9,846 nt of DNA, from positions 1 through 9,846 of the forward strand of contig CAZFVV010000176.1 of assembly GCA_964522165.1 (NCBI GenBank). Direction: 5' to 3'. Position numbers and translations under genes: made by a program. This document shows, one piece after another, positions 1 through 6,496 of this stretch. Under the pieces are notes generated by a model. The model worked only from the letters and a program-made list of their open reading frames with translations. It was not told the DNA's origin and searched no databases. Numbering within the stretch: position 1 is the first letter of the stretch; each line of letters begins with the position of its first letter. The stretch is from JABWBP01 sp964522165. Lineage in GTDB: Bacteria > Calditrichota > Calditrichia > RBG-13-44-9 > J075.

Positions 1-485
1 TGAAAAAGTTCGGGCGCATCGACGCGCTGGTGAACCTGGTGGGCGGGTTTATGGGCGGCGTGCCGGTAACGGAGATGGGCGAGACGCAGTGGGATCACAT
101 GATGCAGTTGAACCTGAAAACCGCCTTCCTGGCCTGCAAGCATGTCATGAAAGTGATGATCGGGCAGAAATCCGGGCGGATCGTCAACGTCGGTTCCAAA
201 GGGGGGCTGTACGGCGGGGAGGGAATTTCCGCTTACGGGGCGGCCAAGGCGGGAGTGATCAACCTGACCCTCTCCCTGGCCGCGGAAGGCCGGGCGCACA
301 ACGTCACCGCCAACGCAGTCGCCCCCGGGACCATCGACACCCCGCCCAACCGCGCCGCCATGCCCAAAGCGGATTTCAGCAAATGGGTCGCCCCGGAATC
401 CCTGGCGGAGGTCATCCTGTTCCTCTGCTCCGAGGCCGCCAAGGACGTCACCGGTGCGGTGCTGCCGGTGTTTGGGAAGTCGTGA
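1..485 (+). CDS. Short-chain dehydrogenase/reductase, C-terminal part (5' end outside window)
   Basis: NAD(P)-dependent oxidoreductase of the classical SDR family, cytosolic; the substrate cannot be told. The reading frame is open from base 3, so the gene starts left of the window and the N-terminal Rossmann TGxxxGxG motif is missing only because of the window edge. Visible are a VNLVGG segment standing in for the NNAG motif, the NLK asparagine, a catalytic Ser in NVGSKGG, the YGAAK catalytic Tyr/Lys pair 13 residues after that Ser (Tyr codon at about 234), and the NAVAPGTIDTP stretch after it. The protein ends VFGKS. The GTG at 30 is only an internal valine codon. The stop TGA at 483-485 is followed within two bases by a G-rich repeat. 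Family membership is certain; a role such as 3-oxoacyl-ACP reductase is one option among many. Confidence 0.9.
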   Translation, partial: KKFGRIDALVNLVGGFMGGVPVTEMGETQWDHMMQLNLKTAFLACKHVMKVMIGQKSGRIVNVGSKGGLYGGEGISAYGAAKAGVINLTLSLAAEGRAHNVTANAVAPGTIDTPPNRAAMPKADFSKWVAPESLAEVILFLCSEAAKDVTGAVLPVFGKS

Positions 486-486
486 A

Positions 487-727
487 GCCAGGGGGCAGGA
501 GCAGGGGCAGGGGCAGGAGCAGGAGCAGGGGGCAGGGGCAGGGAGAGGGGGCAGGAGCAGGGACAGGAGCAGTAGCAGTAGGCAGGAGCAGTAGCAGTAG
601 GCAGGAGCAGTAGGCAGTAAGATATTATCTACATTTAAGTCCATATGCCACCTCCCAAATGCCCCCTGTCCCTGCTCCTGTCCCTGCTCCTGCCCCTGCT
701 CCTGCCCCTGCCTCTGCTAACTGCCCC
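487..727. repeat. GCAGGA/GCAGGG-word inverted repeat between convergent genes
   Basis: About 130 bases of reiterated GCAGGA, GCAGGG and GCAGTA words (487-618) face about 68 bases of the complementary words (660-727). Bases 548-572 and 672-696 are perfect 25-bp inverted copies; the intervening 99 bases begin with more repeat and then hold a unique AT-rich spacer (about 619-655). The left array begins right after the SDR stop. The right array runs into the slyD stop codon. Several G runs of 3-5 (491-551) could also form a G-quadruplex on the plus strand. A large transcribed hairpin here could end transcription from both sides, which is inference. Confidence 0.85.
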
Positions 728-1212
728 TAATGATGATGCCCCCCGGCCCCGTGCACGTGCCCGTGGTCCAATTCTTCCGGGGTCGCCTCCCTCATGCCTA
801 ACAACTCGACGTCGATGGTCAAGGTCTTGCCCGCGTAGGGGTGATTGAAGTCGATGGTAATATCATCCTCTTCAACCCTGGTAATCATAAAGGGCATTTC
901 CTCGCCGGATTCATTCACCGCCACAAAATCCATTCCCTCTTCCAGGGGAGCGCCCTCGGGGAAACTGGAGCGTTTGGCAACCCGCACCGCGGATTCGTCA
1001 TACGCTCCAAAGGCTTCTTCCGGCGACAGAATTAGGGTGGATTTGCCATTGATGGGCATGGCTGCGATTCTTTCTTCTAAAAGGGGTAAAATCTGCTGCC
1101 GTCCGCTCAAAAACGCCAGGGGTTCGCTCCCAAAAGTGGATTCGAGGATTTCCCCGGATTCATCCGCAATCGAGAGATGCACGGTTACGACTTGATCGAG
1201 CTTGATAGGCAT
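727..1212 (-). CDS. slyD: FKBP-type peptidyl-prolyl cis-trans isomerase, SlyD-like
   Basis: Cytosolic prolyl isomerase and chaperone. SlyD proteins have an FKBP domain split by an IF (insert-in-flap) chaperone domain and a His-rich tail that binds nickel for metalloenzyme maturation. Here the 161-residue protein has FKBP strands at about 1-70 and 125-140, the inserted IF domain between them, the signature DFNHPYAGKTLTIDVEL at 121-137, REATPEEL after it, and a short metal-binding tail (HGHVHGAGGHHH, six His). The tail is shorter than in E. coli SlyD but of the same type. I start it at the ATG at 1212 (MPIKLDQ), because GGAG at 1219-1222 lies 6 bases upstream. The in-frame ATG at 1224 would put that site inside the gene and has no site of its own. 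It is convergent with the SDR gene, and fabH lies upstream beyond a repeat. Confidence 0.93.
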   Translation of the reverse strand: MPIKLDQVVTVHLSIADESGEILESTFGSEPLAFLSGRQQILPLLEERIAAMPINGKSTLILSPEEAFGAYDESAVRVAKRSSFPEGAPLEEGMDFVAVNESGEEMPFMITRVEEDDITIDFNHPYAGKTLTIDVELLGMREATPEELDHGHVHGAGGHHH

Positions 1213-1218
1213 TATGTT

Positions 1219-1222
1219 CTCC
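1219..1222 (-). promoter_or_regulatory. Shine-Dalgarno site that sets the slyD start
   Basis: GGAG, 6 bases before the ATG at 1212. The same GGAG is part of an in-frame ATGGAG, so the longer start at 1224 would have to ignore this site. Confidence 0.65.
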
Positions 1223-1257
1223 ATTTTTAGTAATGATTGTTTTTTCCCGGGGTTTTT

Positions 1258-1514
1258 GGGTGTTAAAGTGTTTTGGTGTTCTGTGATCTATCAGGTACCT
1301 GTCCGTTCTCCCAACACACTAAAAATGCGAATTACCAGTTGAAAAATTATGGCCACGAAGACACCAAGACGTTAAGGAAGCACAAAGAAATAGAAGAAAT
1401 TTAAGGATATAAACGCTAAAACCTTTGTGAAACTTCCTGTCTTGGTGTCCTGGTGGCAAACTTTCTTCAATGTCATCCCTAACTGGTAATTGGCATTAAA
1501 ACACTAAAACACTC
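1258..1514. repeat. Three-tier nested palindrome between fabH and slyD
   Basis: Three concentric inverted repeats. The outer pair is 1258-1274 with 1498-1514 (GTGTT/AAAGTGTTTT words, a few mismatches). The middle pair is 1324-1340 with 1481-1497, 17 nt with one mismatch around AATTACCAGTT. The inner pair is 1352-1370 (GCCACGAAGACACCAAGAC) with 1439-1457, 17 of 19 matching, and it continues inward as AGGAAG-CACAAAG at 1375-1387 against 1423-1438 with a three-base bulge. The apical loop is roughly 1388-1422. The outer right arm contains part of the fabH stop codon. No open reading frame or transposase is inside. It would fold as one long hairpin in RNA read through from fabH into slyD. Confidence 0.85.
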
Positions 1515-2511
1515 AAAATCGAATCAACGCCGCGCCCCAGGTAAACCCGGCCCCAAACGCCGCTAAGCACACTAAGGAATTCTCCTTGATTTTTCCCTGC
1601 TCCCAGGCTTCGCTCATGGCGATGGGAATGGAGGCGGCGGTGGTATTGCCGTAGCGTTGGATATTGCTCATCACCTTCTCCATGGGAATGCCGATTTGTT
1701 GGGCGACCGCCTCGGTAATGCGCAAATTAGCCTGGTGGGGAATGAACAGGTCGATGTCTTGGACCGATAAGCCGGTTGCTTTCAGGGCTTCGCCGACCAC
1801 CTCGGGAAATTTAACCACGGCGTGTTTGAACACGTAGCGCCCGTCCATGTGGGGGAAATTGTGTTCCGGGTCGTCGTAGGGTTTCCCCAGCGCCGGCGGC
1901 CAGTGGATGGAGGGCCAGTCGCACCATAATTTTTTGGCGTAACGGCCGTCGGCGTGCAGGTGGGTGGTTAGCACCCCCTTGGCGGGATTATCCGTGGCCC
2001 TTAAAATCGCCGCCCCGGCCCCGTCGCCGAAAATAACCGATACATCCCGCCCCCGGCTGGTTTTGTCGATGCCGATGCTCTGAATCTCCGACCCGATGAC
2101 CAGCACGGTCTTGTAGGTCCCGGTTTTGATGAATTTATCCGCCACCGAAAGGCCGTACACAAAGCCGGAGCAGGCATTGCGGATGTCCATGGCCGGTACC
2201 CCGTAGAGGCCCATTTTTTCACCCAGGAAACAGCCTCCCCCGGGAAACGCGTGATCCCCGGTGATGCTGGCAACGATAATAAATTCGATCTCCTCGGCTT
2301 GAATCCCGGCGCGCTGGATTGCGATTTGAGCGGCCTCGTAGGCCATGCTGTAGATGGTGGCCTCGCCGAGGCGAACCCAGCGCCGCTCCCGGATGCCGGT
2401 GCGCTCCACGATCCATTCATTTGAGGTATCCATCATTTTTTCCAGGTCGAAATTCGTCACCACCTGCTCCGGCACGTAATGGCCGACTCCGATGATCTGG
2501 GAATTCTTCAT
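1513..2511 (-). CDS. fabH: Beta-ketoacyl-ACP synthase III (FabH)
   Basis: Condenses acetyl-CoA (or another primer CoA) with malonyl-ACP to start type II fatty acid synthesis. The 332-residue thiolase-fold protein has TSNEWIVERTGIRERR at 29-44, catalytic Cys114 in NACSGF, His259 in PHQANLRI, Asn289 in RYGNTTAASIP, and the closing GAGFTWGAALIRF. Between the Cys and the His it is about 13 residues longer than E. coli FabH (from memory Cys112/His244/Asn274). The extra length lies in an unusual aromatic, Pro-rich loop (about 195-222, with WCDWPSIHWPP). The start is supported by GGAG at 2517-2520, 5 bases upstream. No acpP, plsX or fabD sits beside it, so it may act in general lipid synthesis or with a special primer. 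Palindromes flank it on both sides. Confidence 0.93.
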   Translation of the reverse strand: MKNSQIIGVGHYVPEQVVTNFDLEKMMDTSNEWIVERTGIRERRWVRLGEATIYSMAYEAAQIAIQRAGIQAEEIEFIIVASITGDHAFPGGGCFLGEKMGLYGVPAMDIRNACSGFVYGLSVADKFIKTGTYKTVLVIGSEIQSIGIDKTSRGRDVSVIFGDGAGAAILRATDNPAKGVLTTHLHADGRYAKKLWCDWPSIHWPPALGKPYDDPEHNFPHMDGRYVFKHAVVKFPEVVGEALKATGLSVQDIDLFIPHQANLRITEAVAQQIGIPMEKVMSNIQRYGNTTAASIPIAMSEAWEQGKIKENSLVCLAAFGAGFTWGAALIRF

Positions 2512-2546
2512 GATTTCTCCTTCAAGGTTTAGAGAATAGTAAAGAG

Positions 2547-2675
2547 AGTGCCTAAAGTGCGCTCAAGTGCCTAAAGTGACTAAAGTTAAAGACCATCCCT
2601 CGTAGCTTCTTTAGTGGCTATAGCGTATATGTGGCGCTTCAGCCGCCTTAGTTTACTTTAGTCACTTTAGCTCAC
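2547..2675. repeat. CTAAAGTGA-word inverted repeat between tdh and fabH
   Basis: The left side holds CTAAAGTG at 2552-2559 and CTAAAGTGACTAAAGT at 2571-2586. The right side at 2655-2670 is the exact 16-nt reverse complement (ACTTTAGTCACTTTAG). The arm continues imperfectly through CTCAC into the tdh stop codon (2672-2674). The spacer is about 68 nt and unique. It lies between two co-directional minus-strand genes, so it would form a hairpin just after tdh in the transcript. Confidence 0.85.
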
Positions 2676-3625
2676 TTGCCCGGGGAAAATTTGCCGCGAA
2701 TTTTTTCCAGCATGTCCCGGGTCATCGCATCGAGGTCGAAATCCGGGTTCCAATCCCAGTCTTCCCGGGCGCCGCGGTCATCGATGCTGTGGGGCCAGGA
2801 ATCGGCGATGGCCTGGCGAAAATCCGGCTGGTAAGTACAGCGGAATTCCGGGACGTATTTGCGGATAGAAGCAGCGATCTCTGCCGGGGTGAGGCGCATG
2901 GCGTTCACGTTATACACCCGGCGGCTGAGGCAGGCGGGTTCCGCGTGCGCCAGTTGTAAAATCGCCTTGATGGCGTCGGGCATGTACATGAAGGGGAGGG
3001 GGGTGTTTTCGTTGATGAAGCAGGCGTAAGGTTCCCGGGTAACGGCGTGGATGTAGAGATCGACGGCAAAATCCGTGGTGCCCCCGCCGGGGGCGGTTTC
3101 TGCGCTGATGATGCCCGGGTAGCGCAGCGAGCGGGTATCCACGCCATACTTCAAATAATAATATTGCAGCATTTTTTCCCCGGCCACTTTGGTAACCCCG
3201 TACATGGTGGTGGGGTTCAGGGCGGTATTGTCGGGAGTATTCTCCTTGGGGGCGTCCGGCCCGAAAGCGGCGATGGAGCTGGGGGTAATCACCTTATCCA
3301 CTTTTTTCCGCCGGGCCACCTCCAGAACATTTACCAACCCCTGCATGTTCACTTCGTAAGCGGCCTGGGGATCGCGCTCTCCCCGGGCAGAGAGTATCGC
3401 GGCCATGTGGAAGATGGCATCGATCTCGTAATCCACCACTATCTTGGCGATCATGTGGGGATCCAGCACGTTCAGGTACATAAAAGTGCTGCCGGTTTTA
3501 ACATGTTGGGAGGGTTTTTCGATATCCGTGGCGATAACGTTCTCCCTGCCAAATTCCCGGCCTAAGTGAACCACCAGCTCAGAGCCGATTTGCCCGCACG
3601 CCCCGGTAACTAAAATTTTATTCAT
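2672..3625 (-). CDS. tdh: L-threonine 3-dehydrogenase, SDR (GalE-like) type
   Basis: Oxidises L-threonine to 2-amino-3-ketobutyrate with NAD+, the first step of threonine breakdown to glycine and acetyl-CoA; cytosolic. The 317-residue protein is an extended SDR: NAD-binding GACGQIG at 8-14, acidic D34, HMAA at 73-76, Ser116/Ser117 in TPSSIAAFGP, and catalytic Tyr142/Lys146 (MYGVTK). The features that separate this subfamily from sugar epimerases are RYPGIIS, PGGGTTDFAVDLY, LPFMYMPDAIKA, IADSWPHSIDD and the final DWDWNPDFDLDAMTRDML. The start at 3625 (MNKILVTG) has AGGA at 3633-3636, 7 bases upstream; in-frame ATGs at 3643 and 3646 are less well placed. The usual partner gene kbl (2-amino-3-ketobutyrate CoA ligase) is not adjacent. 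Confidence 0.88.
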   Translation of the reverse strand: MNKILVTGACGQIGSELVVHLGREFGRENVIATDIEKPSQHVKTGSTFMYLNVLDPHMIAKIVVDYEIDAIFHMAAILSARGERDPQAAYEVNMQGLVNVLEVARRKKVDKVITPSSIAAFGPDAPKENTPDNTALNPTTMYGVTKVAGEKMLQYYYLKYGVDTRSLRYPGIISAETAPGGGTTDFAVDLYIHAVTREPYACFINENTPLPFMYMPDAIKAILQLAHAEPACLSRRVYNVNAMRLTPAEIAASIRKYVPEFRCTYQPDFRQAIADSWPHSIDDRGAREDWDWNPDFDLDAMTRDMLEKIRGKFSPGK

Positions 3626-3935
3626 GGCAATATCCTTATACATCAATAACCAGGTTTGTTTGGCGTAAAGATGTTTTCATGGAAAGAAAAGACCGGCGAG
3701 AGGAAAGGGGCGCTTGCGGAAGGGCATCGTCAAATACCTTTATGGGATGGTGGTTGTAAAACACCGCATTTCTTCCTGTTCACCCGCGTTTTCACCTCGA
3801 TCATGCGCTAAAAGATTACTAAAAAATTCAAATTATCCAAGTAATTGTTAAAATTTTTTTGCACTCCTTTTGCGCCAGGAGTTCCGTGAAAGAGAGTTAT
3901 GAGAGTAGAAATGAATATCCGCCCGGAAGAAAACC
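3626..3935. other. Intergenic stretch between fmt and tdh, no gene seen
   Basis: About 310 bases between two minus-strand genes. Bases 3820-3860 are AT-rich and, read on the minus strand, could hold the tdh promoter, but I find no -35/-10 pair good enough to name. A 5-bp ACTCC/GGAGT hairpin (3863-3882) is too weak to call a terminator. The only plus-strand reading frame from ATG at 3671 (46 codons) lacks a ribosome site and looks accidental. Unlike most other gaps here, it carries no evident long palindrome. Confidence 0.5.
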
Positions 3936-4895
3936 TTACCCCAGGCGTTCGCCGGTTTTTAACGGTACCCCCCGCAAAAATTCCCCGGTTTTCAAAACCT
4001 TTCTCCCCTCTAACTGCAATTCCTGAATGGCAATCACCCCCGGCTGGCAGGCAATCCATAAGTCCTCTTTTTCCGCTTTTATGATTTCTCCCGGTCGGGC
4101 GTTGGGGGTTTCGCTGCTGACCGGCGTCGCCCGGTAAAACTTGAGCATCTGTTCCCGGTAAAAAGCGTACGCCCCGGGAAAGGGCGAAAGCCCGTGAATC
4201 CAGTTTTTGACCCGCGCGGCGGGCTGGGCAAAGTTCAGGCGGCAGATTTCTTTGCTGAGTTTGGGCGCGGGGGTGGCTAAGGAATCGTCCTGCGCCGTGG
4301 TTTGTACTGTTCCGGTTTCGATCCGGTCTAAGGTCTCCAGCATCAAATCCGCGCCCGCGGGGGCTAAGCGGTCGTGCAGGGTTCCAAAGGTATCGTCCGG
4401 GTAAATGGCCATTTCCCGTTGCAAAATCATGTTCCCGGCATCGATCTGTTTCTGCAAAAAAATGGTGGTGATGCCGGTGCGGGTTTCTCCCTCGATAATC
4501 GCCCAGTTCAGCGGGGCCGCCCCGCGATATTTGGGGAGCAGGGAAGGGTGCAGGTTCACGCACCCCTTTGGGGGCATGGTGAAAATAATCTCCGGGAGAA
4601 TGCGGAAGGCCACCACCATGAACAGATCGGCGTTCAGGGCGCGCAAAGCGGCTATGAAATCGAGGTCTTTCAGCAATTCCGGTTGAAAAATAGGGGAGAG
4701 GTGATGGTCCAGGGCAAATTGCTTGACCGGGGTGGGGAGCAGTTTATGCCCGCGTCCCCGGGGGCGGTCCGGCTGGGTAACGACCCCCACGATGCGGTGG
4801 CGGGAATGGAAGATTTTTTCCAGGGTGGGGAACGCAAATTCCGGCGTTCCCATAAAAACGATGTCCAAGCCCTTTGATTGCTGGCGATTATTCAT
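3936..4895 (-). CDS. fmt: Methionyl-tRNA formyltransferase
   Basis: Transfers the formyl group of 10-formyl-tetrahydrofolate to initiator Met-tRNA in the cytosol, the last step before bacterial translation initiation. The 319-residue protein begins its core at IVFMGTPEFAFPTLE (12-26), has VVTQPDRPRGRG, catalytic Asn114 and His116 in VNLHPSLLPKYRGAAP, and Asp152 in IDAGNM. The His-to-Asp spacing of 36 matches my memory of E. coli Fmt. The C-terminal tRNA-binding domain starts near 210, with RVKNWIHGLSPFPGAYA. The start at 4895 adds about nine residues before the usual MxIVFMG and has no clear ribosome site; a TTG at 4868 would give the standard N-terminus but is also poorly supported. It lies 68 bases after def in the classic def-fmt order. 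Confidence 0.94.
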   Translation of the reverse strand: MNNRQQSKGLDIVFMGTPEFAFPTLEKIFHSRHRIVGVVTQPDRPRGRGHKLLPTPVKQFALDHHLSPIFQPELLKDLDFIAALRALNADLFMVVAFRILPEIIFTMPPKGCVNLHPSLLPKYRGAAPLNWAIIEGETRTGITTIFLQKQIDAGNMILQREMAIYPDDTFGTLHDRLAPAGADLMLETLDRIETGTVQTTAQDDSLATPAPKLSKEICRLNFAQPAARVKNWIHGLSPFPGAYAFYREQMLKFYRATPVSSETPNARPGEIIKAEKEDLWIACQPGVIAIQELQLEGRKVLKTGEFLRGVPLKTGERLG

Positions 4896-4963
4896 GTTTT
4901 TGGCCGGGATGGGAATGATAGGGATGAAACGAAGACGGGGAGAAAGGGAGCGCAGCGATCATT

Positions 4964-5479
4964 TCAAAGAATGGAATGCGCCTCCTGGAGCTTTTTGAGT
5001 TTGGGTTCCAGCAATTTGAGCTGCAAAAGAGGCAGCCGGTCGATAAACAGCACCCCGTTCAAATGGTCCAGCTCATGTTGGAACACCCGGGCGTGCAAGC
5101 TTTCCAGGGTCTCGCGTACCGTTTCGCCCGCCAGGGTTTGGTATTCCACCTCGATCTTGAACGAACGATCTACCTCGGAACGCACCTCGGGAATGCTCAG
5201 GCAGCCCTCCTCCAGCGATTCGTTTCCTTCCGCAGAGATGATTTTGGGATTCACATACGCTTGCGGGGCCAGATTCTCATCGAACGCTTCCAGGTCGATC
5301 ACGAACAATCGTTTCAACTCGTTCACCTGGGTGGCGGCCAGGCCGATGCCCTCGTTTACCCGCATGGTATCGACCATGTTCTCCGCCAACTCCCGGAGAT
5401 CTTCGCTGAAATCGGCGATCTCCTCGGCCCGCTTTCGCAAAGTGGGATGGCCTAACTTGATAATCGGTAAAACCGCCAT
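4964..5479 (-). CDS. def: Peptide deformylase
   Basis: Removes the N-formyl group from nascent proteins at the ribosome, using a metal ion (iron in many bacteria). The 171-residue protein carries all three family motifs: GIGLAATQ at 44-51, EGCLS at 91-95 with metal ligand Cys93, and HELDH at 135-139 with ligands His135 and His139 and catalytic Glu136. Length and spacing are normal for a type 1 enzyme. The start MAVLPIIKLGHPTLR is the usual one; only a weak GGG lies upstream. fmt follows in the same direction, so formylation and deformylation are encoded together, and yajC precedes it across a short palindromic gap. Confidence 0.95.
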   Translation of the reverse strand: MAVLPIIKLGHPTLRKRAEEIADFSEDLRELAENMVDTMRVNEGIGLAATQVNELKRLFVIDLEAFDENLAPQAYVNPKIISAEGNESLEEGCLSIPEVRSEVDRSFKIEVEYQTLAGETVRETLESLHARVFQHELDHLNGVLFIDRLPLLQLKLLEPKLKKLQEAHSIL

Positions 5480-5490
5480 AAATTACCCGT

Positions 5491-5534
5491 GTAATATTAC
5501 CAGTGCGTTTTACGCATTACGTAATGCGTAACGC
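5491..5534. repeat. GCATTACG-word palindrome between yajC and def
   Basis: A perfect 16-bp palindrome at 5513-5528 (CGCATTAC/GTAATGCG, no loop) is extended by GCGTTTTA on the left and TAACGC on the right with a two-base bulge, spanning 5505-5534. A separate perfect 10-bp palindrome, GTAATATTAC, lies at 5491-5500 just upstream of the def start. In the transcript the hairpin would sit in the yajC-def gap and could tune def translation or stabilise RNA, which is inference. Confidence 0.75.
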
Positions 5535-5554
5535 GTGAGTGAAACTTAAGCGGA

Positions 5555-5848
5555 TTATTTAATTTCTTCACTGGTTGACGGCTCGCCGCGCACGTAGGAA
5601 ATGGCAGTGCGGTCAAAATCCAGGTTCACACTGCTATCCACTTTGAGCACCACGGTCTTATCGTTGTGCTTAAAACCGACGACCTTGCCGTGAATCCCGC
5701 CGATAGTGACCACGTCATCACCCTTTTGCAGGGCCTCCAGCATGCGCTGGCGCTCTTTTTGTTTTTTGGTTTGGGGCCGGATAAAAAATAGATAAAAAAC
5801 CGCAAAAAGCAAGGCAAAGAAAATCAGACTGCTGCCCATTTGTTCCAC
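5555..5848 (-). CDS. yajC: YajC-family preprotein translocase subunit
   Basis: Small single-span membrane protein that associates with the SecDF part of the Sec translocase. The 97-residue reading has a membrane helix at about 5-23 (GSSLIFFALLFAVFYLFF), then the family signature IRPQTKKQKERQRMLEALQKGDDVVTIGGIHGKVV, then a short beta-rich cytosolic part ending in an acidic tail. I start at the GTG at 5848 because GGAG at 5858-5861 lies 9 bases upstream. The ATG three codons later (5839) is the alternative; the ATG at 5881 would put the ribosome site inside the gene. It is first in a yajC-def-fmt series read from a promoter at 5882-5909. secD, secF and tgt, common neighbours elsewhere, are not in view. 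Confidence 0.93.
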   Translation of the reverse strand: MEQMGSSLIFFALLFAVFYLFFIRPQTKKQKERQRMLEALQKGDDVVTIGGIHGKVVGFKHNDKTVVLKVDSSVNLDFDRTAISYVRGEPSTSEEIK

Positions 5849-5857
5849 GTATTGGTT

Positions 5858-5861
5858 CTCC
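5858..5861 (-). promoter_or_regulatory. Shine-Dalgarno site that sets the yajC start
   Basis: GGAG, 9 bases before GTG at 5848 and 18 before ATG at 5839; it favours the GTG. Confidence 0.55.
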
Positions 5862-5881
5862 TTCGTTAAAGTTCGGCGCAA

Positions 5882-5909
5882 AATATACGGAAATATTCGC
5901 CGGATTCAA
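5882..5909 (-). promoter_or_regulatory. Sigma-70-like promoter for yajC-def-fmt
   Basis: On the minus strand, -35 TTGAAT (5904-5909), a 16-base spacer and -10 TATATT (5882-5887, 5 of 6 to consensus). A start near 5875 would leave a leader of about 27 bases containing the yajC ribosome site. Consensus is assumed to be that of standard bacterial sigma-70. Confidence 0.55.
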
Positions 5910-6003
5910 ACAGTTGGAGAAAATTGCCGGTTCTCCCGGGCGGGCCAGATATCCGTGGCATGGCTAATTGCTGACGGCTGAACGCTTAATTATTACAAAC
6001 GCA

Positions 6004-6032
6004 TTGAATTTTAATGCACGATTGGTTATTCT
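6004..6032 (+). promoter_or_regulatory. Sigma-70-like promoter for the thioesterase-Nudix unit
   Basis: -35 TTGAAT (6004-6009), a 17-base spacer, -10 TATTCT (6027-6032); 4 of 6 matches in each box. It faces away from the yajC promoter about 95 bases to the left, so 5882-6032 would be a divergent control region. The start site would be near 6039, leaving about 29 bases before the ATG. Confidence 0.45.
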
Positions 6033-6067
6033 CTGGCAAATGATCTGAAAAGAGGGGTAACTGAACC

Positions 6068-6496
6068 ATGACGGCAGAAGTTTTCGAATCATTCCACAAG
6101 GTTCGTCCATTCGAATGCGATTATTACGGGCACGTCAACAATGCCATTTATTTGAATTACCTGGAATTCGCCCGCATGGAGGTGCTGGAAAAAAAGGGAT
6201 TTACGCTTACCGGCTTGAAACACAGCGGGTTATTGCTGGTCATCCGGCGGATCGACATCACCTACAAGTGGCCGGCCCTCGCCCATGATCAACTGGTGAT
6301 TCGCACGGTTTTGAAGGAGCACCGCCGGGTGGGCGCCACCTTTCACCAGGAAATTCTGCGCCGGTCCGATGAAAAACTGCTCGCAGAAGCCGACGTCGCC
6401 TGGGTGGTGGTCAATCCGGCCGGGAGGCCCGTGGCAGTGCCCGAAGCGATGCGCCGGGCGCTGGGGATGGGGGGGGGAGACGATCGTGAAACGTAA
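6068..6496 (+). CDS. Acyl-CoA thioesterase, 4-hydroxybenzoyl-CoA thioesterase-like hotdog protein
   Basis: Probably hydrolyses an acyl-CoA or acyl-ACP to the free acid in the cytosol; the chain specificity cannot be read from sequence. The 142-residue single hotdog domain has the family active-site segment at 18-36: Asp18, then YGHVNN (20-25), Tyr28, and YLEFAR (31-36). Asp18 corresponds to the nucleophile or general base of the Pseudomonas 4-hydroxybenzoyl-CoA thioesterase, and the Asn pair and Tyr are typical of YbgC/FadM-type enzymes. The ATG at 6068 follows a G-rich AGAGGGG at a rather long distance. The last codons and the TAA lie inside the left arm of a perfect hairpin, so the C-terminal residues after about 135 may derive from repeat sequence. 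A Nudix gene follows in the same direction. Confidence 0.88.
   Translation: MTAEVFESFHKVRPFECDYYGHVNNAIYLNYLEFARMEVLEKKGFTLTGLKHSGLLLVIRRIDITYKWPALAHDQLVIRTVLKEHRRVGATFHQEILRRSDEKLLAEADVAWVVVNPAGRPVAVPEAMRRALGMGGGDDRET

Noticed and set aside
487..620. CRISPR-like array
   Set aside because: Repeat units are about 6 nt with no unique spacers, and no cas genes are present.
89..848. Gly/Arg/Ser-rich and Leu/Pro-rich reading frames across the hexamer repeat
   Set aside because: They are products of the low-complexity repeat and shadows of the SDR and slyD genes; no ribosome sites or homology.
3671..3811. 46-codon plus-strand frame between fmt and tdh
   Set aside because: No ribosome site, unremarkable composition, no recognisable domain, and opposite to all neighbours.
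3047..5531. Long plus-strand frames opposite tdh, fmt and def
   Set aside because: They lie antisense to genes with complete catalytic motifs and show no domain themselves.
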